A stretch of 64,000 bases of DNA, taken from the NCBI GenBank assembly GCA_963678675.1, contig OY783194.1:7927744-7991743 (forward strand), given 5' to 3'. Position 1 is the first letter of the stretch; every line of letters begins with the position of its first letter. The notes below the pieces were generated by a model. It was not told the DNA's origin and did not search any database. It was given only the letters and a program-made list of their open reading frames with translations. Below are positions 23,388 to 35,040 of the stretch, one piece after another. The position numbers and the translations under genes were made by a program. Source of the DNA: Xiphydria camelus. Its lineage: Eukaryota; Arthropoda; Insecta; Hymenoptera; Xiphydriidae.

Positions 23388-24070
23388 TGGCATCAGAGTA
23401 ACGTCACTCAGTGACGCCACCGCGTGACTTTTGGGTGAAAGTCACGCTTGGCTATCGGGGGAGTGGGACATACGGTACCTAAATACCGACCAAGCCCGGC
23501 CGAAGGTAAATGTCAAGACCCTCTCGTAGGTATGAGCGCTTTTTTCTGTACCGACATTTACAAGACTCGAGCACCGTCGGCAAATATTGTCGGAGGTACC
23601 TAACTGTCGCTTGTTGCGTTTCTTACGGGCCATGCGGTATAATCACTAATTAATTGAAACAGTTGAAACCACAAAGTAGGAATTAAATGATTGTCGTGTA
23701 CAAATGAAATATGTATACAAAAGGTTAAAAGTATTCCGTACATTTACACTTACCAGCGGCATGTGATTCCATTGTAGGTATACTAGGTTATGGAAGTCAC
23801 AAATTGTTGTCTAGTTATATTAGAAATTGTAGTGAACGCGTTGTTAAATACTGAAAACAGTAGAAAGTTTTACGTTCTGGAGATAGAAGCGTCTGACCTC
23901 GGAATTGTGATTGTGTGAAGAATGGAAAGTACTCACCGTTATTCTGAAAATCACGATTTCGAGGTTAGACACTCCGATCTCTCGAATTGCCAGCAACTGT
24001 AACTACCGACTCGACTTGTACCGGTATGAATACCGACCAAGCCCGGCCGAAGGTAAATGTTAGGTTCCTG
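23388..24070. repeat. Composite of SINE body, MITE remnant and family D
   Basis: 23388-23460 matches the CACTGTGGCATCA / GGCTATCGGGG part of the tRNA-headed repeats. 23470-23639 ends CTTGTTGCGTTTCTTACGG like the MITE at 11421. 23820-24070 repeats family D (TTCTGGAGATAGAAGCGTC). No coding. Confidence 0.55.
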
Positions 24071-24154
24071 CACCGAGCTCACACGAACACACAATAATGT
24101 CGTTAACAGTTCCCCCACCCCTTCCATGAAATCACTCCGTCGCGAGCCTAAAGA

Positions 24155-24425
24155 TGTTTACACATCAAAAGGAAATATATCGATAAAGAAAAAATAATAA
24201 TAAAGTAGTTACTCCATTATAGTAATACAATTCCATTGTGTATCCCTTATTTTTCTGCCACGACTTTGATTGTTGATAGTGGATGAATCAACCAATAAAT
24301 TTGATTTTTCTTCACTATCAACAATCAAAGTCGTGGCAGAAAAGTAAGGGATACAATGGAATTGTATTACAATAATGCAGTAACTACTTTATTATTATTT
24401 TTTCTTTATCGATATATTTCCTCTT
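24155..24425. mobile_element. Hairpin MITE C, copy 1
   Basis: Arms GATAAAGAAAAAATAATAAT and inverse meet around 24290 (TTTGATTGTTGATAGTG / CACTATCAACAATCAAA). Preceded by GATGTTTACACATCA at 24153. Copy 2 is at 33145-33410. Confidence 0.7.
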
Positions 24426-24637
24426 TCGTATTATACTATCAGAAGTTTCAATTTATATACCGACCTGTGTCAAACGTGAAGTGTACATGTACCTCACTTC
24501 TATTTCATCTCTTCTTCGCCTCTAGGGTAACGATGGAAATTACAAAATATCATCATTTACACCCCACAAAGCACGTTTTTGCAAGTATCTTTTCTGTAAC
24601 ATTCCTGCGATATTTTACAATATTCGTGAATACTACC

Positions 24638-24639
<2 letters not shown>

Positions 24640-24690
<51 letters not shown>
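24640..24690. repeat. (TA)n microsatellite
   Basis: About 25 uninterrupted TA units. Confidence 0.95.
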
Positions 24691-24695
<5 letters not shown>

Positions 24696-24889
24696 TATAT
24701 ATATTTCTCGATAAATTCGCCAATGTTGCAAAACATCATAGAAACGTTTCGGAATCATTACGTCGAAAGATCTCGATAAGGTACAGCTTGATCAAGAGAC
24801 ACGGTAGTGTGTCGCGGCATGTTCGTTCAAGTAGTTCCGCGCTCAGACACGACAGCGCTGATGTCGCGAGCATCCGTGTCTCTTTACAC

Positions 24890-25745
24890 CACAAATGTCT
24901 GCCCCCTGCACCCCTCAATTTTTACATCGAATTTTCTCAATAAATATACGGTTATAACCAAAACTATGCTTAGTTACGCCATATAAATCGACTATTCTCT
25001 ATCGATAGAGACCAGAGTAAATGTTGTAAGTTACATATTAACAGAGATTTTTCCTTAGCAACGCGAAGCTACGCCCCTTGCGTCTAAAAGTCGAGAATCC
25101 GATTTTTCGGGCGATATATATATGTCAAAATCTCACAAAAATTCCGTCTGTCTTCGGCGATATTCGGCCATGGTCGGAAATGTGTACCCAGATGCGGCCA
25201 CACGCATACGCCATCAAATGTATGTGAGAGTGTGTGAGAGAATATATTTTTTGAATGTTTAGTTGTTTTTCAAAATTAATAAAATATTTCCATTCGCGAA
25301 ACGATTAACCTCGCGTTTATTTCGATCCTCGGACGCGCTTGTTAATAAAATGTAAAAATTCAGTGTAATCGGAGTTATGAATCTCAATAGTGGTGAATGT
25401 GACAGACGCTCCGTATAGTTTAATAATCGTTTGTTCTTTTTTCGATAATCGAGATAGTGAACGGATGCAGTGGTATTCTTCTCTCCAATGCCTGTGCATC
25501 AAGAAAGGAGCAGGAAAGGAGACGGTCTCAGAAGAATTGCCATCAGATAAGTTTAATTGACATTTGACAGCTTTAACCTCACTTTCACACAATGGAAGGA
25601 CAATATCTTTGTGTTCGTTCTATTTTTTGTTTTCAGGGTCATGCGAGTACGGGAAAAATCGAAGAAAATCAATCATCAATACAAGCCGTGGCAGAATAGG
25701 AGATGAAATGGAATTGGATCACAATAATCAAGTAATTACTTTATC
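24890..25745 (-). mobile_element. Old element copy, inverse of 48475-49345
   Basis: On the minus strand this matches 48475-49345 end to end (shared GGTTATAACCATATATGT-type terminus, ACGCGCTTGTTAATAA and GTCACATTCACCACTATTG in opposite orientation). It keeps a 91-codon minus frame at 25317-25592 that is broken in the other copy. I do not recognise that protein. A third partial copy of the terminus is at 31300-31430. Confidence 0.6.
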
Positions 25746-26415
25746 ACTGAGTCAAGCCATGTCAAGTCGGACTCGAAATTTCCACTAAATCGCGGATTTC
25801 GGAAATAATAACTCTATTGCGAAGGGAATATGGCACTTACGTTACCGTATTAATATTTCGTGAAAATTCTGTTATTTGTTAATGTTATTAACAATCAAAC
25901 TTTGAAGCGCAATTAAAATGAAAAATCGTTTTCTCTTAAACTACTTTAGACAATTACTTGAAATTTTGCACACTGATAAAGCAATGTTTACACTATCGAA
26001 TAAATATTTGCTTGAGGTGAAATTGTTTTAAAAATGTATTTTGCATTAATTTTTTTTAAACAATTGCAATTTTTCTTGCGGTCTTCACGCTATAAAAAAA
26101 TGAAACTTACATCAATTCATGCGGCAAACGTTGGCCTTTTATAATCTGCAAAGAGAACTTTGTACTTTTTCTCCATTCCGGAGATACGAAATTGTTTGTT
26201 ACGCGGTGCGCTCGTAGATCGCGCGGCGCGCTCCGCTACTGGCGTCCGCGGCAACTTGATGGCCGCGCAAACTTGAGCAAAAACCGTTTGAACTTGCATG
26301 AACATGATTTTCTGAGTTTGGCAAACATAGACAGTTTTCTTGTCAGTTTGCTGATGGTGCTCGTGCGGTATACTTGCTTAAAAACTATTCGGTGTTTCAA
26401 TATCATTAAGTGAAA

Positions 26416-26635
26416 ATGGTTCGACCGAAGGAATGTTGTAATCCTTTGAAAAGGAAAGGTCATAATTGTGTTCGTCATAAGTTGTTCCTCGCGCGTTACT
26501 GCCAAGTGGAATAAAAAATTCGAAGAATACATTGATCGATATATTTGTCAAATATGTCGTAAGGACATGTATAATGATGTTAAAATTGCTTCAAATGTAG
26601 AAAATGAAGACCCAAGCACCCAAGAACCAAGATAG
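26416..26635 (+). pseudogene. Element zinc-finger N-terminus, left arm
   Basis: Frame from ATG 26416: MVRPKECCNPLKRKGHNC; a shift near 26490 gives SSRVTAKWNKKF and RYICQICRKDMYND. The CCNP start with a later CxxC is, from memory, a pattern seen in unnamed invertebrate transposon proteins and suggests a zinc-binding N-terminus. It stops where the palindrome arm ends. The same frameshift is in the other arm. Confidence 0.6.
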
Positions 26636-26648
26636 TTAATACCGATAA

Positions 26649-26801
26649 TTAATTGCTATACTGTAATACCTTCCAGGGAACGAATTGAATTTTTAACTGA
26701 ATGTAAATATTGGATTTGAACAGTGAACAGTTATAATTACTTGGAAGTTTATTCGTGGTTCACTATTAAAGAAGGCGTTACAGTATAGCAATTAATTATA
26801 C
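26649..26801. mobile_element. 153-bp hairpin MITE
   Basis: AATTAATTGCTATACTGTAA and inverse close the unit. It sits at the edge of the left arm and has no counterpart in the right arm. Confidence 0.7.
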
Positions 26802-26819
26802 AATAAAATATAAAAATAA

Positions 26820-27414
26820 CACAGGTTTATAACAAAAAAAAAGTCCGGACTATTTGACCGGACCATGGTATTCCGAGGTATTTTTGCGTCCTGAATCCGA
26901 TCCCGAGGTCATCTGAGCCCCATCACGTCAGAAAAACGAGATTTCGAAATAAATAAATAAGGAAATGGGACTGCCCTGAGCAGCACCCAGAGCATGACTC
27001 CAAGGTTCTAAGGCCATTACGGTCAGTGCTGGGTCCACTGTCACAGTGAACGGATCGCCGGAATTGGATGCCTTGACAGGGAGATCGTAATCCGCGAGAT
27101 ACAACGATCATGGCAACATTTTATCCACTGGGGTGGTTCTGTGATAGTCCCGGTCGAGATTTAGGACTCCATTCCAATGTTTGGAAGGTATTCAAGACCT
27201 AAACAGCTACCCTCCAACTCAACAGGTCGCTTGAGAAATTGTCCCGGATCCAGTTCCAAAAAATGGTCATTTTAACCTCTAAATGACCTTGAAATCTCAT
27301 TTTTCTGACGTGATGGGGTTCAGATGACCTCGGGATCGGATTCAGGACGCAAAAATACCTCGTAATACCATGGTCCGGTCAAATAGTCCGGACTTTTTCT
27401 TTTGTAAACCTGTG
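26820..27414. mobile_element. CACAGG foldback element, TAA duplication
   Basis: Ends CACAGGTTTATAAC and GTAAACCTGTG, flanked by TAA (26817-26819, 27415-27417). Arms of ~130 bases share GTCCGGACTATTTGACCGGA. Same terminal hexamer and TWA-type target as 14952-15841 and 51862-52745, but different interior. Confidence 0.85.
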
Positions 27415-27442
27415 TAATTAGTAAACACTTCGTGCTTGGGTC

Positions 27443-27635
27443 TTCATTTTCTACATTTGAAGCAATTTTAACATCATTATACATGTCTTTACGACATATC
27501 TGACAAATATATCGATCAATGTATTCTTCGAATTTTTTATTCCACTTGGCGGTAACGCGCGAGGAACAACTTATGACGAACACAATTATGACCTTTCTTT
27601 TTCAAAGGATTACAACATTCCTTCGGTCGAACCAT
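27443..27635 (-). pseudogene. Element zinc-finger N-terminus, right arm
   Basis: Mirror of 26416-26635 with minor changes (KKK for KRK). It has the same frame break between RHKL and SSRVTAKW and the same CxxC (CQIC). It ends at GAAGACCCAAGCAC, where the arm stops. Confidence 0.6.
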
Positions 27636-28302
27636 TTTCACTTAATGATATTGAAACACCGAATAGTTTTTACGCAAGTATACCGCACGAGCACCATCAG
27701 CAAACTGACAAGAAAACTGTGTATGTTTGCCAAACTCGGAAAATCATGTTCATACAAGTTCAAACGGTTTTTGCTCAAGTTTGCGCGGCCATCAAGATGC
27801 CGCGGACGCCAGTAGCGGAGCGCGCCGCGCGATCTTCAAGCGCACCGCGTAACAAACAATTTCGTATCTCCGGAATGGAGAAAAAGTACAAAGTTCTCTT
27901 TGCAGATTATAAAAGGCCAACGTTTGCCGCATGAATTTATGTAAATTCCATTTTTTATAGCGTGAAGAACGCATGAAAAATTGCAATTGTTTTAAAAAAA
28001 TTAATGCAAAATTCATTTTTTTTAACAATTTCACCTCAAGCAAATATTTATTCGATAGTGTAAACATTGCTTTATCAGTGTGCAAAATTTTAAGTAATTG
28101 TCTAAAGTAGTTTAAGAGAAAACGATTTTTCATTTTAATCGCGCTTCAAAGTTTGATTGTTAATAACATTAACAAATAACGGAATTTTCACGAAATATTA
28201 TTACGGTAACGTAAGTGCCATACTCCCTTCGTAATAGAGTTATTATTTTCGAAATCCGCGATTTAGTGGAAATTTCGAGTCCGACTTGACATGGCTTGAC
28301 TC

Positions 28303-29536
28303 CACTATTTTTCTCTATCGATATATTTCCTCTTTCGTACTATTACAAGTTCCAATTTACACACCGACCTGTCAAACCTGAAGTGTACACGTACCGCACT
28401 TCTATTTCATCTCTTCTTCGTCTCCGGTGTAACGACGGTCAATGAGGAATTACTGATACCGATTAGGCAGATAAGTGCTGAATAACGTAGTATAATACGA
28501 AAGAGGAAATATATCATTTTTAATAATTCTGTCATTATTAGAATAGAATTGATTAACTCAGATATAGTTTTTTAATTTCTACACTCGAGTAAGTTCGGTA
28601 TATTTTAAATAGTGAAATGCTGCATATAATTGTGTAATTTACAATTTGTTACAGATCGTTTGCGAACCCGAGGAGGTTTCTTTCCAACGAGGAATCATCC
28701 ACTTGTTGTTCCAACAAGAACCAGTTGCATTCATTACATTTGACAGGTCGGTATATAAATTGGTAGTATAATACGAAAGAGAGGAAATACATCATTTTTC
28801 TTAATTCTGTCATTACTAGAATTGGTTAACTTAGATTAATATAATCTTAGTTTCTACGTTTAGTTAGTTCAGTATATTTTAAATTGTTTGTGTTATTTAC
28901 AATCTGTTACAGATCGTATGCGAACTCGAGGGGGTTTCTTTCGAACGAGGGATCATCGTCTTGTTGCTCCAAGAACCTGCTGCTTTGGTTTATTCGGCGA
29001 CCTGGATCTGCTGTCTCGAGTACATGGACGTACGTCACTTTAAATGGATGAATATCCTTTAATATCATCCGAACCGTAGACTTGCTAACCTCTGATTCTA
29101 ACCTTTCTTGCCATAGCCTGAATATTCTTTCGAGGGTTATTCCTTACTCTTTCTAGCAGAGCATCGATATTTTGCTGCATCTATATTCTTCTGGAACTTT
29201 CTAAAATAATTATAAAAACCCTATATAATTCAGCCCGAACAAGTACAATCTTATCGGACTATACCTTATCGGGGAGATTTTTCGACATAATGATTCCGAA
29301 ACTTTTTATCGAGAAGTATATATTTCTAACATACGGTAGTGTTCACGAATATTGTAAAATATCGCAGGAATGTTACAGAAAAGTTACTTGCAAGAACGTG
29401 CTTTGTGGTGTGCAAATGGTGATATTTGTAATCCATCGTTACACCAGAGGCGAAGAAGAGATGAAAGATAAGTGAGGTACATGTACACTTCACGTTTGAC
29501 AGGTCGGTATATAAATTTAAACTTGTGATTGTATAA
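28303..29536. repeat. Patchwork of degraded local element copies
   Basis: Pieces of the family seen at 18100-18700 (28370-28440, 29450-29510) and of the arms around transposase fragment B (28550-28680, 28790-28935), in both orientations. Confidence 0.6.
28935..29212 (-). pseudogene. Transposase fragment B, minus copy
   Basis: The minus strand matches 17617-17880 (ERVRNNPRK-like, HPFKV, then DDPSFERN-type residues) with several extra breaks. Only the DNA-binding half and linker are present. Confidence 0.65.
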
Positions 29537-29959
29537 CTCCCTTTCCAAAGTAATCACATGTAACAACTTACGAATCACCAAAGATAATGAAAAAATTATG
29601 ATAAAAAAAGGAATGAAATCATTACCGCCAAATTAATGAAAGCAAGTGTGTTGTCAAGGTATGTTGCGTTAATGAGAGAAATAGTACATAATTCCATACA
29701 ATGGTTAATTGAGGATATATTCTCAGTTTCAGTGGAACTTCTCTCTTGGTTTTTTTCCCTCTATATTATTTTTAGTCTCTGTAGTAAAGTTTACCATTGT
29801 ATGGAATTATGTACTATTTCTCTCATTAACGCAACATACCTTGACAACACACTTGCTTTCATTAATTTGGCGGTAATGATTTCATTCCTTTTTTTATCAT
29901 AATTTTTTCATTATCTTTGGTGATTCGTAAGTTGTTACATGATTACTTTGGAAAGGGAG
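29537..29959. mobile_element. 423-bp foldback MITE
   Basis: Ends CTCCCTTTCCAAAGTAATCA and inverse. Arms of ~175 bases are almost identical (GCAAGTGTGTTGTCAAGGTA). High arm identity suggests a young insertion. No coding. Confidence 0.85.
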
Positions 29960-30361
29960 CTATTTTATTAATTCGTGCTATCATACATCGTCGATGTTTT
30001 GAAGGGGGGGGGGGGGGGATTTCATTTATTTTTTCGTTAATTTTCTTTCGTGCTCTTTTGTCAGATAAATATGAAACATTTTTTTAAATGATAGAATGTG
30101 GTCAGTTATTATTATTGCCGAGTTCGATTGTGTATTGAACTGAAGCGTGATATGAAGCTTATTAATATTATACATTTACTGTATGGTTTGTTATCTACTT
30201 GCTTTAGTGGCTGGAAAAAAAATACACAACTGTACGCATCTGAAGCTCAAGACCGACTGCTTTTCCAGCGAAATTCCGTACACCGTGAGACAAAGGTTCG
30301 ACGAGGGACCGACATATGTACCTCGGGGTACGGAACGCTGCGATAAAGCTGCCAATCGTAA
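29960..30361. other. No gene recognised
   Basis: Includes a G run at 30006-30018 and otherwise AT-rich sequence. Overlapping frames near 30180-30430 show no protein-like motif. Confidence 0.5.
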
Positions 30362-30575
30362 GGGCCTTTGCACACGACGTTTTTTAAACTAGCTGACGAT
30401 GCGCCTTTTTGATGAGCGCGTTCGCTGCGCGTCATCAGCGCGTATTAGCAGGTTGTATTAGCAAGGATCGTGTGTAAAAGTCACAACTTGCCGACTGCCT
30501 TGCGTTTGCTGAGCGTCCTAATCGCGTATAACACGCGTCGTCAGCTAGTTTAAAAATCGTCGTGTGGAAAGGCCC
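30362..30575. mobile_element. MITE with GGGCCTTTGC ends
   Basis: Left GGGCCTTTGCACACGACG, right inverse (CGTCGTGTGGAAAGGCCC). Flanks are TAA and TTA, compatible with a PIF/Harbinger-type target but not an exact duplication. The inside has GACGACGCG-type symmetric sequence. Confidence 0.65.
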
Positions 30576-30617
30576 TTAGTTGTGACGTAGGCAGGGTTCT
30601 CAGGTAAGGAGACCCCT

Positions 30618-30776
30618 GGGGCCCCTTTCTCTTACTCACTCGCAAGAGAAACGTATACGTTTCTTAGCGAGTAGAACAATCAGAACTCCCACCACAACGG
30701 AATACTTGATCCTGATTGGTCTATTGGCTAAGATGCGTATACGCAACTTCGCGAGTGAGTTAGAGAAAGGGGCCCC
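30618..30776. mobile_element. MITE with GGGGCCCCTTTCTC ends, copy 1
   Basis: TIR GGGGCCCCTTTCTC plus ACTCACTCGC. The interior includes CACAACGGAATACTTGATCC, which recurs in copy 2 at 34890-35040, where the right tip is missing. No coding. Confidence 0.8.
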
Positions 30777-31089
30777 TGATCGCTTTATCGCGTAGTTTCT
30801 GACAAGGCGGAGAAAAGAGCGGCGTAGCGCGTCACTACACATTCATTGTTGTCAGCCGACGTATCGTGTGTTAACAGTTTGAAAACAATTGAACATCGAA
30901 TTTCGCAACTAGAACGCACTCAATGATAAACGGAAAATCGGTAAAAATGTTTTCAGCCTAGATGACTGATTTAAAAATTATGAATGATAAATAAAATCAC
31001 CAACATGTAATGATTTTATAATTAATGTTTCGATAATATTTACATTTTCCCCAGAACAATTCGTTCGTGAAAGAAGTCATAAAAAACGT

Positions 31090-31230
31090 AAATAAACAAA
31101 CTATGCGGTTTTTTCACCGTTTCAGTAATTTTAACGAATCGGTGGAAACCGGATATTATGTTCATAACATAGCATTCGATTTGCACCGATTTGTTAAAAT
31201 TATCGAAACAGTGAATAAACTGCACAGTGT
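31090..31230. mobile_element. Short hairpin element
   Basis: 31090-31160 pairs with 31160-31230 (TTTCAGTAATTTTAACGAAT against ATTTGTTAAAATTATCGAAA). No coding. Confidence 0.55.
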
Positions 31231-31299
31231 TTACGGGCTGTAAGCCAACTCTAACTATCGACTCGATCTCTGCCGGTATAAATGAAAAATTTATTCTGG

Positions 31300-31430
31300 T
31301 CTTTATCAATCTATCATTAGAGAATAATCAATTTATATGGTGTAACTAAGCATAATTTTGGTTATAACCATACATATAATAATTGAGAAAATTCGTTGTA
31401 AAAATTGAGGGGTGGAGAAGGCAGACATAA
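31300..31430 (+). repeat. Terminal fragment shared with 24890 and 49225
   Basis: Contains TTTTGGTTATAACCATA and AAAAATTGAGGGGTGGAG as in the ends of the pair at 24890-25745 and 48475-49345. Confidence 0.6.
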
Positions 31431-31945
31431 AGATACACGGGTTATCGCTGCTCACTTTACGCCGAGATGAACGAACATACCTACTACACGCTTACTGTAT
31501 TGGTGTACGAAGCAGTACGGAGCGTTCTTGTATGGACGCCGCGTTCCAGTGTGCGAGCCTTCGTACACACGTACATGATGTCCCGACCCGAGCAGAACCG
31601 CACAGTTACAGGGACCTTGAAATTTACCGTCGGCTGGGCTTTGTACAAATACCGACTGGTCACGAGTCGTCGCCACAAACCCCGACAGCAAAGCGTGGAT
31701 TCACACGCTAGCCGCACGCAGTGCTGCCACGTAGTGGCACCACTGTGGTCTCACCGTGGCGTGATCGCGTGGTGTACACAAACTAAAAGCACCGTGGCTA
31801 CACAGTGAACACACTGAGTGGTTCACAGCGTAAAAACACAGTAGTTACACTCAGTGCAGTCAAGGTGCCTTTTCGACGTGCACACTTCGTAAATTTACCG
31901 ACCATGAATGTCGGTAACTTCATTGTCTTCACATAAAATTTTTAA

Positions 31946-32101
31946 CACGTTTGCTGCCGCCGGCTCCGATCGGAGCCAGTCGACACTTCGCGCCTGTGCC
32001 GCCGGCTCCGATCGGAGACACATTGACGTGCACATTACATTATTCAGTCTGTTACCGGCACTGAGCGCGATGCAATCAATCTAAAAGTGGCAGCGAATGT
32101 G
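31946..32101. mobile_element. 156-bp piggyBac-type MITE
   Basis: TTAA|CACGTTTGCTGCC on the left and GGCAGCGAATGTG|TTAA on the right, with both TTAA copies intact. The interior repeats GCCGGCTCCGATCGGAG twice. TIR and target fit piggyBac; no transposase. Confidence 0.9.
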
Positions 32102-32392
32102 TTAAATTAGAAAATAACAAAATTGATATAATAATAGGTTTGTTCCCAGAAAGCAATTTGTGACTAGTTACAAATTTTGATCTGCGGATGTGTGCGGTTG
32201 TAAGTTTACAATTAATTGATTTCACACCCCGATAGAAGAATTTTTAAATTAGAAAATAACAAAATTGATATTATAATAATGTTTCAAACAGTGCAAATTG
32301 TACTGAATTATTTCATAAATAATGAATAATTAATTATCATAATCGCTACTGTTTTGAAAAAGAAAGTATCAAATTATTTTTAAAAATTTAAT

Positions 32393-32395
<3 letters not shown>

Positions 32396-32426
<31 letters not shown>
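32396..32426. repeat. (TA)n microsatellite
   Basis: About 15 TA units. Confidence 0.95.
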
Positions 32427-32430
<4 letters not shown>

Positions 32431-32597
32431 GGCCTTTACACAATGCAACACTGAGATATCTCGACAAAAATATTTAAAATTTAGTTTACGTTTGACATAG
32501 CTCGAAATCGGCTTTCGGCTTTATCTCACTAGTCACAGTACTGTTGCTTTCAGGTATCGATATTATATGTATAACTTAGTCGACTTCCACCACAAAG

Positions 32598-32940
32598 AGT
32601 CGATGGCGCAATTGGTAGAATGCGAGAAGCGTTCCCAGTCTTCTAAAGATCGCAGGTTCGAGTCCTGGCCGGGTCGGGTTTGAGAAAAAAAAACCGACAC
32701 TCTCTCTCTCTCTCTCTCTCTAGTAGGCGGATAAGGCAGGCGGGAAATTCTACTTTATCGCCCCCTTTTTGCAAAATTCTACTTTTACCATCGTACTTAC
32801 ACTGCGTGACTGCAGTGTGGCTTCACGGTGCACAGACAGATGGACACCCCAGTGCATGCACTCGAATGCACCGCGTGAAAGCAGGGTGCAGTCACTGTGG
32901 TGCCACTTTGCTATCGGGGAAGGGAAGTATGAAGTCGCCA
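32598..32940 (+). repeat. tRNA-headed SINE-like repeat (plus)
   Basis: tRNA-like head with A box TGGCGCAATTGG (32604-32615) and B box GGTTCGAGTCC (32655-32665), an A-rich stretch, a (TC)n tract at 32699-32721, then a body with CAAAATTCTACTTT and CACTGTGGTGCCAC shared with 19930-20275. The anticodon arm would have a 10-base loop, so I call this a SINE or pseudo-tRNA, not a working tRNA gene. Confidence 0.55.
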
Positions 32941-33144
32941 CGTGAGTATGAAGGCCGGACGGTGGCGACGCCAGCAGGCTAGTGGCGAAAGCACGAAACC
33001 ACGAAATCTCGTATGGATGGATTGACTATTGAACGCAAAGGCGTTCCAATTCCTGTATAGATACTCTCGGTCGGAGGGTTCGGTTGGACGGTCGAACGAT
33101 TTTATTAATTCGATAATCTCGACCGAGATTATTGATACGAAAGA

Positions 33145-33410
33145 GGAAAAACTTATATCGATAAAGAAAAAAAAATAATAAAGTAGTTACTCTATTATTT
33201 TAATCCAATTCCATTATATCCCTTATTTTTCTGCCACGACTTTGATTGTTGATAGTGGATGTATCAACCAATAAATTTGATTTTTCTTCGCTATCAGCAA
33301 TTAAAGTCGTGGCAGAAAAATAAGTGATACAATGTTATTGGATTACAATAATGGAGTAACTACTTTATTATTATTTTTTCTTTATCGATAAATTTCCTCT
33401 TTTGTATTAT
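33145..33410. mobile_element. Hairpin MITE C, copy 2
   Basis: Second copy of 24155-24425 with the same closing sequence (TTTGATTGTTGATAGTG) and arms ending in GATAAAGAAAAA. Confidence 0.7.
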
Positions 33411-33712
33411 CTATCACAAGTTTCAATTTATATACCGACCTGTCAAACGTGAAGTGTACGTGTACCTCACTTCTATTTCATCTCTTCTTCGCCTCTAGTC
33501 TAACGATGGAAATTACAAAATATCATAACTTTTCTGTATGTAACAACATATACCGAATGTCCTCTGGCAAAAACTCCTGATTTTGGATTTCCCTGACATT
33601 TGGCTGGAAGTGGTTGGCTCGGTGCTTTAAGAGTTGGCTTCGGGAGAGTGCGCTGCGGTCTTACGAGCTGAGCGAAAAGTGTCAAAAGTCTGATCTCCCG
33701 GTACCTGTCAAT

Positions 33713-34857
33713 TCGGGAGATCGAAATCGTTAATTTGTAAATAATGATTACTAATATGTAGAAGTGGTAAGAAATAATCATTCGGGTTTCTTCGATGATA
33801 TTCCCCAAGTGTTTAAAAACCGCGGTGTCCGATTTTTGCCAATAACTGTTGCTTCAACTTCCAGTGATATTATTAAGTATTACTGCAGAACGAGTAGGTT
33901 AGAAGATTTTCATGAAGACTCATGATTTTCTGATATGTCATCTCGTACAGGTGCAACTGAAGCGGATCTAGCTCGTGTCCTGTCCGTAAAAAGATGACTC
34001 AATGGACATTGGAGAATGTCAGACTTGTCACCGAGCGCCTATTACCCACGGTACATTAATTGCAATACGCGCTTCTCGTTTCAACTATTCCAGCGTTAAA
34101 TAACTTTTACTTCTTCCAAGCTGATAACCTTTTATGAACTGTTCGTGATAGGAGGCAGCGATCAATAATAGCGACTCGTCGTAGACAAATGTGCCGAACT
34201 ACTACTGCGATAATGTGCCCAAGCTCACGGTCTATTCTGCGATTAACGTTAACATAATCGTGATTATGCTCGGGTGATGGGTATTCCAAAAGAGGTAAAG
34301 TTGATACTAAAGATCGGACGCTGTAAGCTGACTTGCTAGTGTATGCTTCGCAACTGGAACATCATCGCAGGAATAATTTGTCTACGATTAGTCACAATCA
34401 TTGACTGCTGCCCCCTACGATCAACAATTCGTACAAGAGGTAAATACTTTGAAAGAAGTGAAAGTTATTTAAAGCAGGAATAGTTGAAATGAAAAGCGCA
34501 TATTGCAATGAAAATACCGTGGGTGAAAGGCGCTCGGTGATAAGTTCGACAATGTCTGATGTCGATCGACTCATTTTCTTCAGGATAGGACAGAAGTTAC
34601 ATCCTCTTTGTTTGCACCTTATGAAAGGGGACATGCAAGAAAACCGTCAAAAACTTCATGAAAATCTTGTAACCTACTCATTCTGCAGTAATTACTTACT
34701 TAATAGCTGGAAGTTGAAGCCACAGTTATGGACACCGATTTTTAAACACTTGGGGAAACTCATCGAAGAAACCCGAATAATTATTTATCACTTCTACACA
34801 TTATTCAGTATTATTTACAAATTAACAATTTCGAGGTTAGAGACTTCGATCTCCCGG
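33713..34857. mobile_element. 1.1-kb foldback element
   Basis: Ends TTCGGGAGATCGAA and inverse. Arms of ~500 bases (33790-34130 against 34460-34790) share CATGAAGACTCATGATTT-like and ACGAATTGTTGATCG-type phrases in opposite orientation. The tips match repeat family D. The 152-codon frame at 34489-34947 spans one arm and continues past the element, so I do not accept it as a gene. Confidence 0.7.
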
Positions 34858-34889
34858 CTACCGGCAGATCGACAGCTACCGGCAGATCA

Positions 34890-35040
34890 GAGGCCCCTTT
34901 CTCGAACTCGCTCGTATCTTTGCGCGTGGAAGCATCTTAGCGAGTAGATCAATCAGGACCCCCACCACAACGGAATACTTGATCCTGATTGGTCTATTCG
35001 CTTAGATGCGTATACGTAACTTTGCGAGTGACTTGAGAAA
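34890..35040. mobile_element. MITE with GGCCCCTTTCTC end, copy 2
   Basis: Same interior as 30618-30776 (CACAACGGAATACTTGATCC). The right tip stops at TTGAGAAA, without the final GGGGCCCC, abutting family A sequence. Confidence 0.7.

Larger units (their letters stand above)
25749..28302. mobile_element. 2.55-kb foldback element, CACT duplication
   Basis: Ends GAGTCAAGCCATGTCAAGTC and inverse, flanked by CACT (25745-25748, 28303-28306). Arms of ~900 bases are close mirror images, each holding the start of a zinc-finger gene (26416, plus; 27635, minus). Two smaller units interrupt the middle (26649-26801, 26820-27414). The flanks at the insertion site belong to the family represented at 24380 and 48475, consistent with insertion into an older repeat. 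Confidence 0.85.

Noticed and set aside
24356..24943. 195-codon open frame
   Set aside because: Contains the (TA)n microsatellite (Ile-Tyr repeats) and parts of three repeat families.
26192..27815. Repeated 98-, 73-, 71- and 62-codon frames
   Set aside because: Antisense or off-frame shadows of the zinc-finger piece and of the mirrored arms at 25749-28302.
31412..31808. Four overlapping frames of 77-113 codons
   Set aside because: GC-rich SINE-body-like sequence (CACTGTGGC phrases); mutually overlapping on both strands, no motif.
32598..32677. Functional tRNA gene
   Set aside because: A and B boxes are good, but the anticodon loop would be 10 bases, the stems mismatch and an A-rich plus (TC)n tail follows, so SINE-like.
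34489..34947. 152-codon open frame
   Set aside because: Covers one arm of a foldback and runs into two unrelated repeats; no domain seen and the mirrored arm is not open.
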